Source of the DNA: Jackrogersella multiformis
Lineage: Eukaryota; Ascomycota; Sordariomycetes; Xylariales; Hypoxylaceae
Reading direction: 5' to 3'
Assembly: GCA_902806575.1 (NCBI GenBank)
Contig: CADCXD010000018.1
Location: forward strand, 806,001 to 870,000
DNA length: 64,000 nucleotides
In this document: one piece after another, positions 1 to 9,914 of the stretch
How the letters are laid out: the number at the start of each line of letters is the position of its first letter
Position numbering within the stretch: position 1 is the first letter of the stretch
Notes under the pieces: generated by a model
What the model saw: the letters and a program-made list of their open reading frames with translations, nothing else
What the model was told of the DNA's origin: nothing
Database searches by the model: none
Made by a program: the position numbers and the translations under genes

Positions 1-790
1 TATTTTAATTATCGTTTTAATTTTAAATCGTTAAATAATTATTTCATTTAATTTTAAAGTTTTTATTAAATCTTTTTAATCGATATAATATTATTTATAT
101 TTAATTAATTATAATTATTTAAATTTTAAATTTAACGTTTTTAAATTTATTAAAACATACGTATAAAACACGATATTATAATAATATTCGTTATAAATAT
201 TAATTTTTAAATTTTTTTTATCGATATTAACGTTTATTTCGATTAATCGATTATCGAATAATATTTTTAAATTATTAAATGTTATTTTTTAAAACTTTTA
301 ATTTTAAATATAAATTTATTATATTAATTATTTTTTAACTTAAATTATTTATCGATTTTATTATTATTAATTAAATTCATTTTTTAAATTTTCGAATTTA
401 TATTTAAAATTATTTATTATTACACGATAAAATAAATTATTTTAATTATTAAACGGTTATTTTTTTAAAAAAGTTAAAATTATAAAATATATTATTATAA
501 TTAAATAACAATTAATTTAATAATAATAATTTTATTTAAAAATAAAACTTAATTTTTTTTTAAAAAATTATCGTTTTTTATATTATTTTATAAAATTTAA
601 TAATTAATTTTTTTTAAATATAATTTTTATTTTAAATTTTTATAATTTACGACGTTTAATTAATAAAATTTTATATATAACGCGTAAAAATTAATATTTA
701 TATAACGTAAAAAATATTTTTAAATAAATTATAAATAAATTATAATTTTTTTAACTTAAATACTTTTAAGATTACTTTATAAGGTCTTTT
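1..790. repeat. AT-rich RIP-like island (left edge)
   Basis: This stretch is almost pure A and T. It has no ORF of note and continues off the left edge. By eye, most of the remaining C and G bases sit in CpG steps, while CpA/TpG steps are rare. That fits a repeated element destroyed by repeat-induced point mutation (CpA to TpA on both strands). No transposon protein, terminal repeat or gene remnant can be recognised. The change to normal composition is abrupt, near 780-800, about 150 bp before the leucyl-tRNA synthetase start codon. It could instead be part of a larger heterochromatic or centromere-like block, which the window cannot show. Confidence 0.75.
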
Positions 791-947
791 TTATATCGAT
801 TATACTTTATTACCCCTCCATCCCACTTAAAAGTGTTCGACTTTAAACTTTGCACCTTTCTAAGCAGATTGCATATGTATTATTTTTCTTCGTACCGCAG
901 TTCCCAAGAAGGTCAAAGACGGCACTGTGACAGATCCCGTCAAGACG
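791..947 (+). promoter_or_regulatory. 5' flank of leucyl-tRNA synthetase gene
   Basis: Short transition between the AT-rich island and the first ATG. It holds a pyrimidine-rich stretch ending in CAG at 898-900 that looks like a splice acceptor. The reading frame is open from 864 to the ATG at 948 without another in-frame ATG. This may therefore be a 5' UTR with an intron whose upstream part lies in or near the island. No TATA box stands out. Confidence 0.35.
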
Positions 948-3900
948 ATGGAAGGACCTCAAAACACAGCTCTCAAAGACCTTAAAGGTAAAGTATACCA
1001 GTCTCGTATATATGGTATCGGAATGCATCCGATCATGATCCATCCGACTGTGACTAATATTCTGTAGGCACCGAAAAACGAGACTCCCTGATCGCGCTCG
1101 AGAAGAAATACCAACAGGAATGGGAGCAACAGGGCCTCTTCAATGCCAATGCGCCGTCCACGGCCGAGATACCTCTCCATTCCATCACTGCCGCTGAGCT
1201 ACGAGACAAGTTTCCAAAGTTTTTTGGAACCATTGCCTTTCCATACACGAACGGACGTCTCCATGTGGGCCACGCTTTTTCCTTCAGCAAGGTCGAGTTC
1301 CACGTGGGTTTTGCTCGCATGAAGGGTATCAATGTGCTATGGCCACAAGGGTATCACTGTACGGGTCTGCCGATCAAGGCGTGCGCCGACAAGCTCGCCA
1401 AGGAAGTTGGGATGTTTGGTCAAGAGTTCGAGAAATATAATGTGGACGAGGAACCCGTGGCAGAGGCGGCCGCGCCAGCCAAGAGAGAGAGGGAGGATGT
1501 GACCAAATTCACCGCCAAAAAGGGCAAGGTCGCTGCGAAGTCAGTCCGGATGAAGTACCAATTCCAGATCATGCAGGCCATGGGTATCCCGCTCCAACAG
1601 ATACACCTTTTTGCCGATCCAGCATACTGGCTTGAGTACTTCCCTCCCCTCTGCAAGCTTGATCTGAGCAACTTCGGCAGCAGAATAGACTGGAGGAGGC
1701 AGTTTGTCACGACAGATGCCAACCCGTACTTTGATGCTTTCGTTCGCTGGCAGATGATCCGACTGAAAGAACTAAGCAAGATCAAGTACGGGAAACGCCA
1801 CACCATCTACTCGATCAAGGACGGTCAACCCTGTATGGATCACGACAGAGGCGAGGGTGAGGGCGTCAATCCACAATTATATGTGGCAATCAAGATGGAG
1901 GTTCTCGAGTTCGCTTCGAAAGCTAGGGAGACGCTGCAGGGGAAGCTACCCGAAGACGCCAAAATCTTCCTGGTTCCGGCAACGCTACGAGCAGAAACAA
2001 TGTATGGACAAGTGGCTTGTTTCGTCTCACCTAAGGTCACTTACGGCATCTACGAAGCTGCACCCCATGAGTACTACGTTATGACGGAGAGAGCTGCCAG
2101 GAATATGGCTTACCAGGAAATATTCACTGAAGAAGGCGTTATCAAGAAGACAGCCGAGATCCAGGGATCGGATCTCATTGGAACATTGGTGAACGCCCCT
2201 CTTAGCTTCCACAAGGGTGGTGTACGGGTGCTTCCCATGGAGTCCATCCTCGAGACCAAAGGGACAGGTGTGGTGACCTGCGTACCATCAGACTCTCCTG
2301 ACGACTACGCTACAATAACGGACCTCGCTAAAAAGGCCGACTACTACAAGATCAACAAGGAATGGGCTGAGCTGGACATCATACCCATAATCAGGACACC
2401 GACTTCCGATCTACTCGCCCTCGAACTGGTCAAGAAATTGAAGATTGCCTCCCCGAAAGATGTCAAGCAACTAAAGGAGGCTAAGGAGCTGGCATACAAG
2501 GAGGGCTTCTACCAGGGCCACATGCTCGTGGGGGATTTCAAAGGCGAAAAGGTTGCCGACGCAAAGCCCAAAGTCAGGGCGCAACTGATTGAGGCTGGCC
2601 ACGCCTTCGAATACGCGGAACCTGAGAATAAGGTGGTCAGCAGAAGTGGTGACGAGTGTACGGTGGCACTCATGGAGCAGTATTACATCGACTACGGAGA
2701 AGAGTCCTGGCGCGCTACTGCTACCGAATACGTCGAGAACAAGGACGGGAATGGTCTCAACACGTACTCAAGCGACACTCGTAACGCGTTTTTGGGAGTG
2801 CTCGACTGGCTCAAGCAGTGGGCTTGTGCGAGGACATATGGCCTAGGCTCGAAGCTCCCGTGGGCGCCAGAGTTTTTGGTAGAAAGCTTGAGCGACTCGA
2901 CCATCTACATGAGCTATTACACAATAGCTCATTACCTACACAGTGACATATTCGGACGGGAAACGGGCACTGGTAACATTACACCCGACCAAATGATTGA
3001 CGAGGTTTGGGATTACGTCTTCTGCCGCACCGAGCTCACCGACGACGTCCTGGTTAAGTCAAAGATTTCCAAAGATACCCTCGAGTCGATGCGTCGTGAG
3101 TTTGAGTACTTTTATCCTCTGGACTTGAGGGTGAGCGGCAAAGATTTAATCAACAACCATCTTACCTTTGCCCTCTACAACCACATCGCACTATTTCCCA
3201 GGGAATACTGGCCCAAATCTTTCCGGGTGAACGGACACCTTCAGCTCAATGGCGAGAAGATGTCGAAGAGCACCGGCAACTTCATGACTCTCGATGATGG
3301 TAAGATTGTATCCCGTGCAACCGTTCCGTAGCCGCTGCTAACCCGGGCGAAGTTGTGAAGAAATATGGTGCGGACGCCTCCCGAATAGCTCTTGCAGACG
3401 CTGGGGATACCATCCAGGATTCCAATTTCGTCGAGGATGTCGCCGATAGCACGATGTGAGTCACTCGAATATGGCTATGGACGAGCGATTATATAGCTAA
3501 CAAGGTGCCTGATTAGTCTTCGACTGCATTCTCTGAGAGAATGGTGTGAGGAGGTTGCCAAGAGCCAGGACCTCCGAACCGAGATGAATGATTTCGAAGA
3601 TGCACTGTTCGACAACGAAATAAACAGCTTGTTGGAAGAAACCAGGCGTCATTACGAGGATACGAATTACAAGATGGCCTTGAAATCGTGCTTCTATGAT
3701 CTCATCAACGCCAAGGATATCTACAGGGCAAGTTGTGTGGCGACAGGAATCCCGATGAACAAGGACTTGGTATTCAAATATATAAGACTGCAAGCCCTGT
3801 CCCTGATGCCAATCGCTCCGCACTGGGCTGAGTATGTTTGGCTTGAGATTCTTTACGAAGCTCAGACGATACAATTGGCTCGGTGGCCCGAAGTGCCAAA

Positions 3901-4474
3901 AGCGAACGCCGGTCTCAGTGCAGCCCGCGCCTACGTGCTGGCGGCGCAGTCCAACATCACGTCGGCCGAGGCGGCGCAGATAAAAAAGATGGCCAAGGGA
4001 AAGCAGATGAGCTTCGACCCCAAGAAGCCTAAGAGACTTACGATTTTCATAACCAAGGAGTTTCCCAAATGGCAGGGCGAGTGCATCGAGCTGGTGAAAG
4101 AAACGTGGGACCCAGCGACCAAGACGCAGAAGTGCACTGACAAGGAGCTTAGCGGCCGTATTGCTAAGATAGGTAAGGTGAAGGAAGCGATGCCGTTTGT
4201 TCAGCGTCTCAAGAAGCGCCTTCGCGACGGAGAGCCAGCTGAGGTGGTGATGGAACGCAAACTAGTCTTCGACGAGTCAAAGACGGTAACGGCCATGGTA
4301 CCTAGCCTGGAGCGGGCGGCAGGGCTATCAGCCATAAATGTCTTCCTGGTAACCGAGGGCAGCAAGAAAGGCTCCGATCTACTTCATGGTGGTGAGGTGG
4401 ACATCAAGTCCCCTCTTGCTGAACTAGCAGTGCCAGGCCAACCGTCTTTTCTATTTGAGAATATCGAGGAGTAA
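948..4474 (+). CDS. CDC60: Cytosolic leucyl-tRNA synthetase
   Basis: Class I aminoacyl-tRNA synthetase that charges tRNA-Leu in the cytosol. Proposed exons are 948-987, 1068-3299, 3353-3455 and 3517-4474, giving 1110 aa, the usual size for fungal cytosolic LeuRS. The HIGH-type motif appears as HVGHAFS near residue 78, followed by the PQGYHCTGLPIKA stretch. The large CP1 editing region fills the middle, and GEKMSKSTGNF (KMSKS loop) lies near residue 740, just before intron 2. The anticodon-binding and C-terminal parts occupy exon 4. Intron 1 has a clear branch site (TGACTAAT). Intron 2 ends either at AAG (3352, preferred because it restores the conserved D-D-x-V-K-K-Y spacing) or 21 nt earlier at TAG (3331), which would add seven residues. 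The start at 948 gives an N-terminus like orthologs. An in-frame, ATG-less extension upstream leaves some doubt about the 5' end. Confidence 0.93.
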
Positions 4475-4953
4475 GCCAGATAGATAGATAGATAGATCTT
4501 ATGATGCCCATCCATGAATGGGAAATCCTGCACCTTGTTTTTCGACCATTCTTCTATAGCAATAGGTACCTTGTAAGAAACCGGAACGTGGTGAATGTGT
4601 TCCTCAATATGTGGTTTACTGTGCAATATTCTTTTCCGCGTAAATAGGTAGCATCGCATCTATCCTACGATTATGAAGAGAAGAGGAATATAATATCTAG
4701 GATGAGGGGCGGCGTTACCCCTTGTTAAACCCTCGGTTAAGAGTGCCCGAGTTCGGTCGAGGTATGGATATTCTATGTTCCTACTTATTCCCTATTCTTA
4801 ACTGGTTATTAATTATTATTCTCCTCCAACTCCCCCAAACTCCCCACCATCCACCATCACCCACTGTACTATCACCATCACCATCACTACCTAGGTACTA
4901 CGAACAACAAAAACATGTGGAACAAATAACTGGAACAACTCCGCGAATCCAAG
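4475..4953. other. Intergenic region, LeuRS 3' flank and dehydrogenase promoter
   Basis: Tandem-gene spacer of 479 bp. It starts with a short GATA tetranucleotide run at about 4478-4496 just after the LeuRS stop. Near the downstream gene it has a CT-rich leader with ACC/ATC triplets (about 4830-4890) and one CTACCTAGGTA element near 4889. No ORF or RNA gene is evident. Confidence 0.5.
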
Positions 4954-6125
4954 ATGGCCAGCAACACACTGAAGATTGCAGTCATCCCTGGTGACGGTAT
5001 CGGGACAGAGGTGATGCCATATGGCGTTCGATGTCTCGAGGCGACAGCTAAGGTATTTGGCATTTCGCTGACGTTTGAGACGTTTGGATTTTCCAGTTGT
5101 TCCTTTTACGAGAAACATGGAGATATGCTTCCACCGGATTGGAAAGAGATCCTTCTAGGCTTCGACGCAATATATTTTGGTGCCGTTGGTATGCCAGATC
5201 TGGTTCCAGATGAGGTCTCGTTATGGGGAAGCCTTTTGAGGTTTAGGCGTGAATTCGACCAATATATTAACCTCCGCCCGTGCCGGCTGTTGGATGGGGT
5301 CAAGTGTCCTCGTGCGTATTATTCTCACTGTCGTTCTGATATCTTACTTATTCTTAACTGGCTCACTGACATTTCATCGTGAAAGTGGCTGGTCGGAAGC
5401 CTGGGGATATCGACTTCTGGATCGTACGCGAAAACACCGAAGGTGAATATAGTAGTATCGGTGGTAAGATTTTCGAAGGGACCGACAGGGAGACGGTCGT
5501 CCAGGAGACTGTTATGACGCGAACTGGCGTCGACAGAGTGCTCCGTTACGCTTTTGACCTAGCCCAGAGCCGACCTAGGAAGAGACTCACCAGTGCGACC
5601 AAAAGCAATGGGATCAGCATCACGATGCCGTACTGGGATTCCCGAGTGCGCGAAATGGCTGTCAACTATCCAGATGTGAACGTGGATAAGTATCACATTG
5701 ATATACTCACTGCCCATTTCGTCCAGAGACCCAACATATTTGACGTGGTCGTCGGGAGCAACTTGTTCGGCGACATCTTGTCCGACCTAGGTCCTGCTTG
5801 CACGGGCACCATTGGGATTGCGCCGTCGGGGAACATCAACCCAGACCGGCGTTTTCCGAGCCTGTTCGAGCCAGTTCATGGGAGTGCACCTGATATCGCC
5901 GGAAAAGGCATCGCGAACCCTGTCGGGATGATCTGGGCAGGACAGATGATGCTCCAACATTTCGGGTATCAGGATGCCGCCGCTGCCATGCTTCAAGCCA
6001 TCGAGACGGTGCTCGCAGGAGGGGACGCGGATGTGCTTACTGCTGATATGGGCGGCAAGGGGACAACCAAGAGTCTAGGAGATGCCATAGAGAACGAGAT
6101 CCTTTTAGCTAAGAAAGGGGGATAG
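4954..6125 (+). CDS. Tartrate/D-malate-type dehydrogenase (isopropylmalate/isocitrate dehydrogenase family)
   Basis: NAD-dependent beta-decarboxylating dehydrogenase acting on a 2-hydroxy dicarboxylate (tartrate, D-malate or 3-isopropylmalate type). Exons 4954-5311 and 5386-6125 join to give 365 aa. The 74-nt intron (GTGCGT donor, AAG acceptor) rejoins the frame at CPLAGRKPGD. Family signatures are the N-terminal IPGDGIGTEV nucleotide loop, a substrate-arginine segment (LRFRREFDQYINLRPCR), RENTEGEYSS with the conserved tyrosine region, the Lys region DKYHIDILTAHFV, the metal-binding GDILSDLGP, and EPVHGSAPDIAGKGIANP near the C-terminus. The WGSLLRFRREFD and RENTEGEYSS versions favour tartrate/D-malate dehydrogenase over leucine-pathway isopropylmalate dehydrogenase. 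This is inferred from motif wording and needs a family tree. No mitochondrial presequence is visible, so it is probably cytosolic. Confidence 0.88.
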
Positions 6126-6399
6126 GAATGGAGGATAAGAAAGGGAGCTTCTTAGTCTTATATGTTTCTTTATTTATGAAGAAAGCACTTCTCTTCCATA
6201 CAGAGGCATACCTCATTTTGTTCATAGACTGATATGCTATAAGCCAACTCACAACATCAACTGTTCGCAGCATAGAGTTTCTGACCTTGCGAAAGATTAA
6301 AGGCCAAGGCCTCGTACATTGTACAAGAATAGACTGAACCATGTTATATCCGGGTGATTTGACAATCGAAACATGAAAACATGGTGGGATGGAACCAGT

Positions 6400-7141
6400 T
6401 TAAAAGGGACCCTTCTCTGTCTTGTTGCCAATGTGGTTGAAGCAGCCGAGGATACCATCGTGGTTCCAGACGACGCGATCTAAGGGGAAGGTTAGCCTTT
6501 CAACTCTCGCAAACCGGCAGTTCATAAGAGGAGACACATAAACATACTGAGGTCGTAGGTAGCGGAGGAGAATTGACCGCTGGCGTTGAGGCAATCGCAG
6601 TTCAGGAGAAAATCCATGTTGCTCCCGCGGATTGTGCAGTTGCCGCAGGTGGACCAATAGTTGCCGCTATGACATGTTCATGTTATGTTAGCACGGTGGA
6701 AGATGATAGGAATGTTCCATGTCTATCTACCTAGGCATGTACATCTACCTAGGTATGTACATGAAAGGATCACTTACCTGCCATAAGGGTAGAGCTTGCC
6801 ACCCGAGTTGGCCAAGCAGGTGTTGGTGTCGAGCCTAGACAGGGTCATCGAGTTAGTACGTATCCCTCTAGGATGCCCTCTAGAATGTCCTCTAGAATGT
6901 TTATATTGGAAATATTGGAATAACTGAAAAGACAAGCTTACCAGGTCCAGTCGTAGCTGTATCTAGCCCAATTGTCGTTGTTGCAGTACATGCCGAGGAA
7001 GTTATCTACCATGAGGCCGGTCTGCCAGGTGCAGTTGGTGACGAGACCCTGGGCGTTGGCTAGTTGGCCAGCAACACCAAGGGCCACCGTGACGACAGTG
7101 ATCATCAAAGTCATTGTTACGTTGGAGGTAGGGATGTCCAA
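6400..7141 (-). CDS. Small secreted cyanovirin-N homology (CVNH) protein
   Basis: Predicted secreted lectin-like protein of 151 aa in four exons (7141-6942, 6834-6778, 6666-6548, 6479-6400), with introns of 107, 111 and 68 nt. All have GT-AG ends and the phases fit. The N-terminus is a signal peptide (hydrophobic TLMITVVTVALGVAG, cleavage plausible after ANAQ). Translation may start at the first Met or at the Met nine residues later. The mature part has two CVNH-like halves. The first runs through NCTWQTG...LGMYC to LDTNTCLANSGGKLYPY. The second runs through STCGNCTIRG...CDCLNASGQFSSATYDLN to WNHDGILGCF. The pattern of paired cysteines, an L-D-x-N segment and N-x-G-x-L closing each half is the CVNH fold signature (family knowledge: carbohydrate-binding, often high-mannose). 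The second intron contains two copies of the window-wide CCTAGG motif. Exact ligand and role are unknown. Confidence 0.8.
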
Positions 7142-7298
7142 TGATGTTAAAAGCTAGTGTATAACACTTAGTTTATTAACTTCCAAGACGCAAGGTCTCC
7201 TCTCCAGCTGTGTCTGTGGAAGCTGGGATGAAGGGAACATACCTGGGTTAGTTGGCTGGTGGATAGGCTGGGTGGATGATGAAGGAAGTTTGTGAAGT

Positions 7299-7397
7299 TT
7301 GTGAAAGGAAGAGGGAAGAGGGAAGAAGGAAGGGGAGGGGTACGAAAGGAAAGGAAAGGAAAGGAGGAAAGGAGGAAATGGGGGAAGGAAAAGTGAC
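7299..7397. repeat. Polypurine/polypyrimidine tract upstream of CVNH gene
   Basis: Roughly 100 bp almost entirely of G and A on the + strand, made of GGAA, GGGAA and AAAGG units. It is therefore a CT-rich tract on the coding strand of the CVNH gene, about 160-260 bp upstream of its ATG. CT-rich stretches are common in promoters and leaders of filamentous fungi. The length and purity here are greater than at the other genes in the window. Confidence 0.6.
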
Positions 7398-7675
7398 AGG
7401 GAAAGGGAAATGTTCAGATAGAATACGCGTCAGTCACGTTGCGTATTAGTCGTGTATTAGTCGTGTCTGTTGCTGCCGCATTGATACAATTGTATGTTAG
7501 GGTTTACGTGCCCAAGGTCGAATAATGGAGGGGGCGTGTCTACAAATTGTCCATTGTACCTCGAGAATATGACAGGAAGGTTAACTACCTAGGTACTTCC
7601 TTCTTTACCTGTATAAAGTAACCCCTTCCTTAAGAGATAATGCACTTACCCAACGAGCTTCCTTCCTACTCCCTC

Positions 7676-7803
7676 CTAAATATCCTACCTACCTACCTAC
7701 CTACCTCTACCTACCTACCTCTGCCTACCTACCTAGGTACCTACCTACCTACCTATCTAGGTACCTAGTGATCACCTAGACTACATAAGGTAGGTACCTA
7801 GTT
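7676..7803. repeat. ACCT microsatellite with TACCTAGGTA palindromes
   Basis: A run of ACCT tetranucleotides (CTACCTACCTACC units) interrupted by CCTAGG palindromes and GGTACC sites. It is one of the densest members of the dispersed motif family in this window. It lies in intergenic DNA only. Confidence 0.8.
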
Positions 7804-8056
7804 ACGTGACAGCACGAGTTAGTTGCGCAGGCGATATTTCATGTATTTTATCTATAAGTTAGAACTACCTTGTCAAGCTTCATCCTCTCAGACTGCTGCT
7901 GGTGACATATCGCGGTGTCTTGGATCACAACCAGGTCTCTGATAATAGATGTGACGTCCAGGCCAGGGGCGCCGAGCTTCCTAATTCACTCCGGCCGCCG
8001 GGAAGTAGGTTTATATCTAAGATGTTACATCTATTCTACAATGTTATTTTACAACG

Positions 8057-9335
8057 TTACGGCCCGGGGTAGTCCTTGAAGCCAGCCGTCGGGCCGTCCC
8101 TGTTTAGTAAATACGAAAACTTGTCGGGATTGTCCAGCAAAGCCGTCGGTATGTCGCTGTTATCATCTATCCTCTCGTACTCCTCTCCCTCTCGGTCCCA
8201 GAGGTCCTTTCCACCCCTCACGCGGTCGGCAATGCGATCACGATTGCGGAAAGCCTCCTGGTTTAGCCAGATATGAGAGAAGGACGATAGCTTGGTCAGC
8301 ACCTCATCTACCGTAGAGAAACAAGTCGAACAGTGCCACCTATCGACAATAAGAGTTAGCAATACTATTTTTAAGTAAGGAACTTTCAACTAGCAAGATG
8401 CCAGAAGAAGAAGAAGACAGAATAAGAAAAAATAAGAAAAGAATTAAAAATAAATAAAATGAAGGAAAATAAAAAGAAGAAAGGAGAACTCTCCATGTTA
8501 CATACCCAGCACTCCATAGATCGCCCTTTTCTAGCTTGATTAAAGGCTGCAGGCCGCCGTCCGAGTTTCGTAGATTGACAGGGAGGATTGTCCTCCAACC
8601 CTGATAATACGTCGCTTGAGGATGAGCCCATTGGGTACCCTTGTGTAGATACTGGAAGCTATAATAGTAAAAGTGACTCCGAAGCGTGAGCCTACGCGGG
8701 AAATCGCATGCTTTGAGCACTACCAGCGTCTCCGGCCGTACAATTTCGTCGACGTCGGCTACGATAATAACATCGCCAGACATAGGTGCCTCAGACCCCT
8801 TCAGCCTTGGTAATACCTGGGTATACATGGCGTCCCTCTGGAGATCCTCGAATGCCCAGGATGGATTAGAGCGGTCCGAATGGAAGCCAGCGGGGATCTC
8901 CAGTTCATGATAGATGAGCTTCTCACGGTACGCTGAGAACTGATGCAGGTTGTCCTTGATGACCAGAGGCTTGTCATGGTTGGTGAAGGTTTTCTTGGAC
9001 TCGACGATGACAAAGTAGTCGACATAAGGATAGGTGGTGTTTAGGCGAATCTCCAACCAATCTAACTCGGTGTTAATCATAATAAGGTCGTAGACCTTCC
9101 TCCTATCCGGGTTGGCAAAGGGAGACCACCCATGCTGCTGACATAAGCTTCGCGTCTCGGCAGGGTTGGATAGATCAATATGTCTGGAGTCGAATCGAAA
9201 GATATGATGGATGGATCGATCAGTCCAATTAGGATTCATCCAAACCAACAGCAGACAGACAGATACGACGATGACGACCAGTCGAGATGCCAGCCTCCGC
9301 CTCTCCGCACGAGGAGTACCCAACAATGCCATCAC
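8057..9335 (-). CDS. Glycosyltransferase family 17 protein (type II membrane)
   Basis: Predicted Golgi/ER glycosyltransferase of the GT17 family. The founding animal member adds bisecting GlcNAc to N-glycans, but the fungal substrate is not established. Exons 9335-8506 and 8339-8057 give 370 aa. The 166-nt intron is the longest single intron I assigned and has a long pyrimidine tract. A signal anchor (LASRLVVIVVSVCLLLVW, about residues 16-33) follows a basic N-terminus, indicating type II topology. Catalytic-domain landmarks are KVYDLIMINTELDWLEIRLN, VDYFVIVESKKTFTN, the DVDEI metal-binding motif (DxD type) after GDVIIVA, and HFYYYSFQYLHKGTQW. After the junction comes WHCSTCFSTVDEVLTKLSSFSH, conserved in the family. 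The C-terminus keeps the R-x-G-K-D-L-W-D-R motif. Confidence 0.87.
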
Positions 9336-9914
9336 ACATATATTACCCTACCTGGGTAGGTAGGTATCACACTAGGTATTATGCTGTACGGAAATGAGAA
9401 TTCATCTTCATCGTGTAAGTTTTATAAGTTAGAAGTTAGAAATCAGAAATTATAGAAAAGGGAGGCTGTTGATCCGAATATGGTAATCCTCTTTGACTGA
9501 GTTATCCTAGATAGGTTTAGCTTAATTACGTAATTATTAAGAGAATAAGAGAATAAGAGAATAAATAGGTACCTAGGTAGGCTGGTTACGAAGTAATAAG
9601 TACCTACCTATTAACCTTCAAGAAGTAAGAAGAAAGGAGGTAGGCTACTAAGCCTAGACAGGCAAGCGTGGAATCTTGATATGTACATAGGTACCTCCGT
9701 ATATAAGAATCATATTAATGAATGCACTTATACAGTGGTATGGATATATCGAGCGTATATATGTATATATGCCGACATAGAAAAACATCTACAGTTAGAA
9801 TCTTCTCAACTACCTGGGCATCTGGGTTAGTAAGAGCTCTTGGGTGGGAGATTGAAGCGACCGACCTACTAGGAGGTATGTATGCAGGTACCAGGTAGCT
9901 AAGAATAAGCTGAG
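9336..9914. other. Divergent promoter between GT17 and threonine aldolase genes
   Basis: The two flanking genes are transcribed away from each other, so these 579 bp must hold both promoters. Several CCTAGG/GGTACC motifs occur (near 9350-9375, 9567-9582 and 9690). A short tandem repeat of GAGAATAA units lies at about 9540-9563. No TATA box was confidently placed and no ORF is convincing. Confidence 0.5.

Larger units (their letters stand above)
7142..8056. other. Intergenic region, CVNH promoter and GT17 3' flank
   Basis: About 0.9 kb without a gene. It contains a long polypurine tract and a dense ACCT/CCTAGG microsatellite (both listed separately). The rest is AT-biased. No convincing ORF is seen on either strand. 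Confidence 0.5.

Noticed and set aside
7676..7803. Telomere-like or CRISPR-like array
   Set aside because: The units are ACCT/CCTAGG palindromic mixtures, not TTAGGG. There are no unique spacers of constant length, and this is eukaryotic DNA.
8340..8505. Twin intron in the GT17 gene (166 nt)
   Set aside because: Single splicing restores the frame. Nested readings either shift the frame or require introns below about 30 nt.
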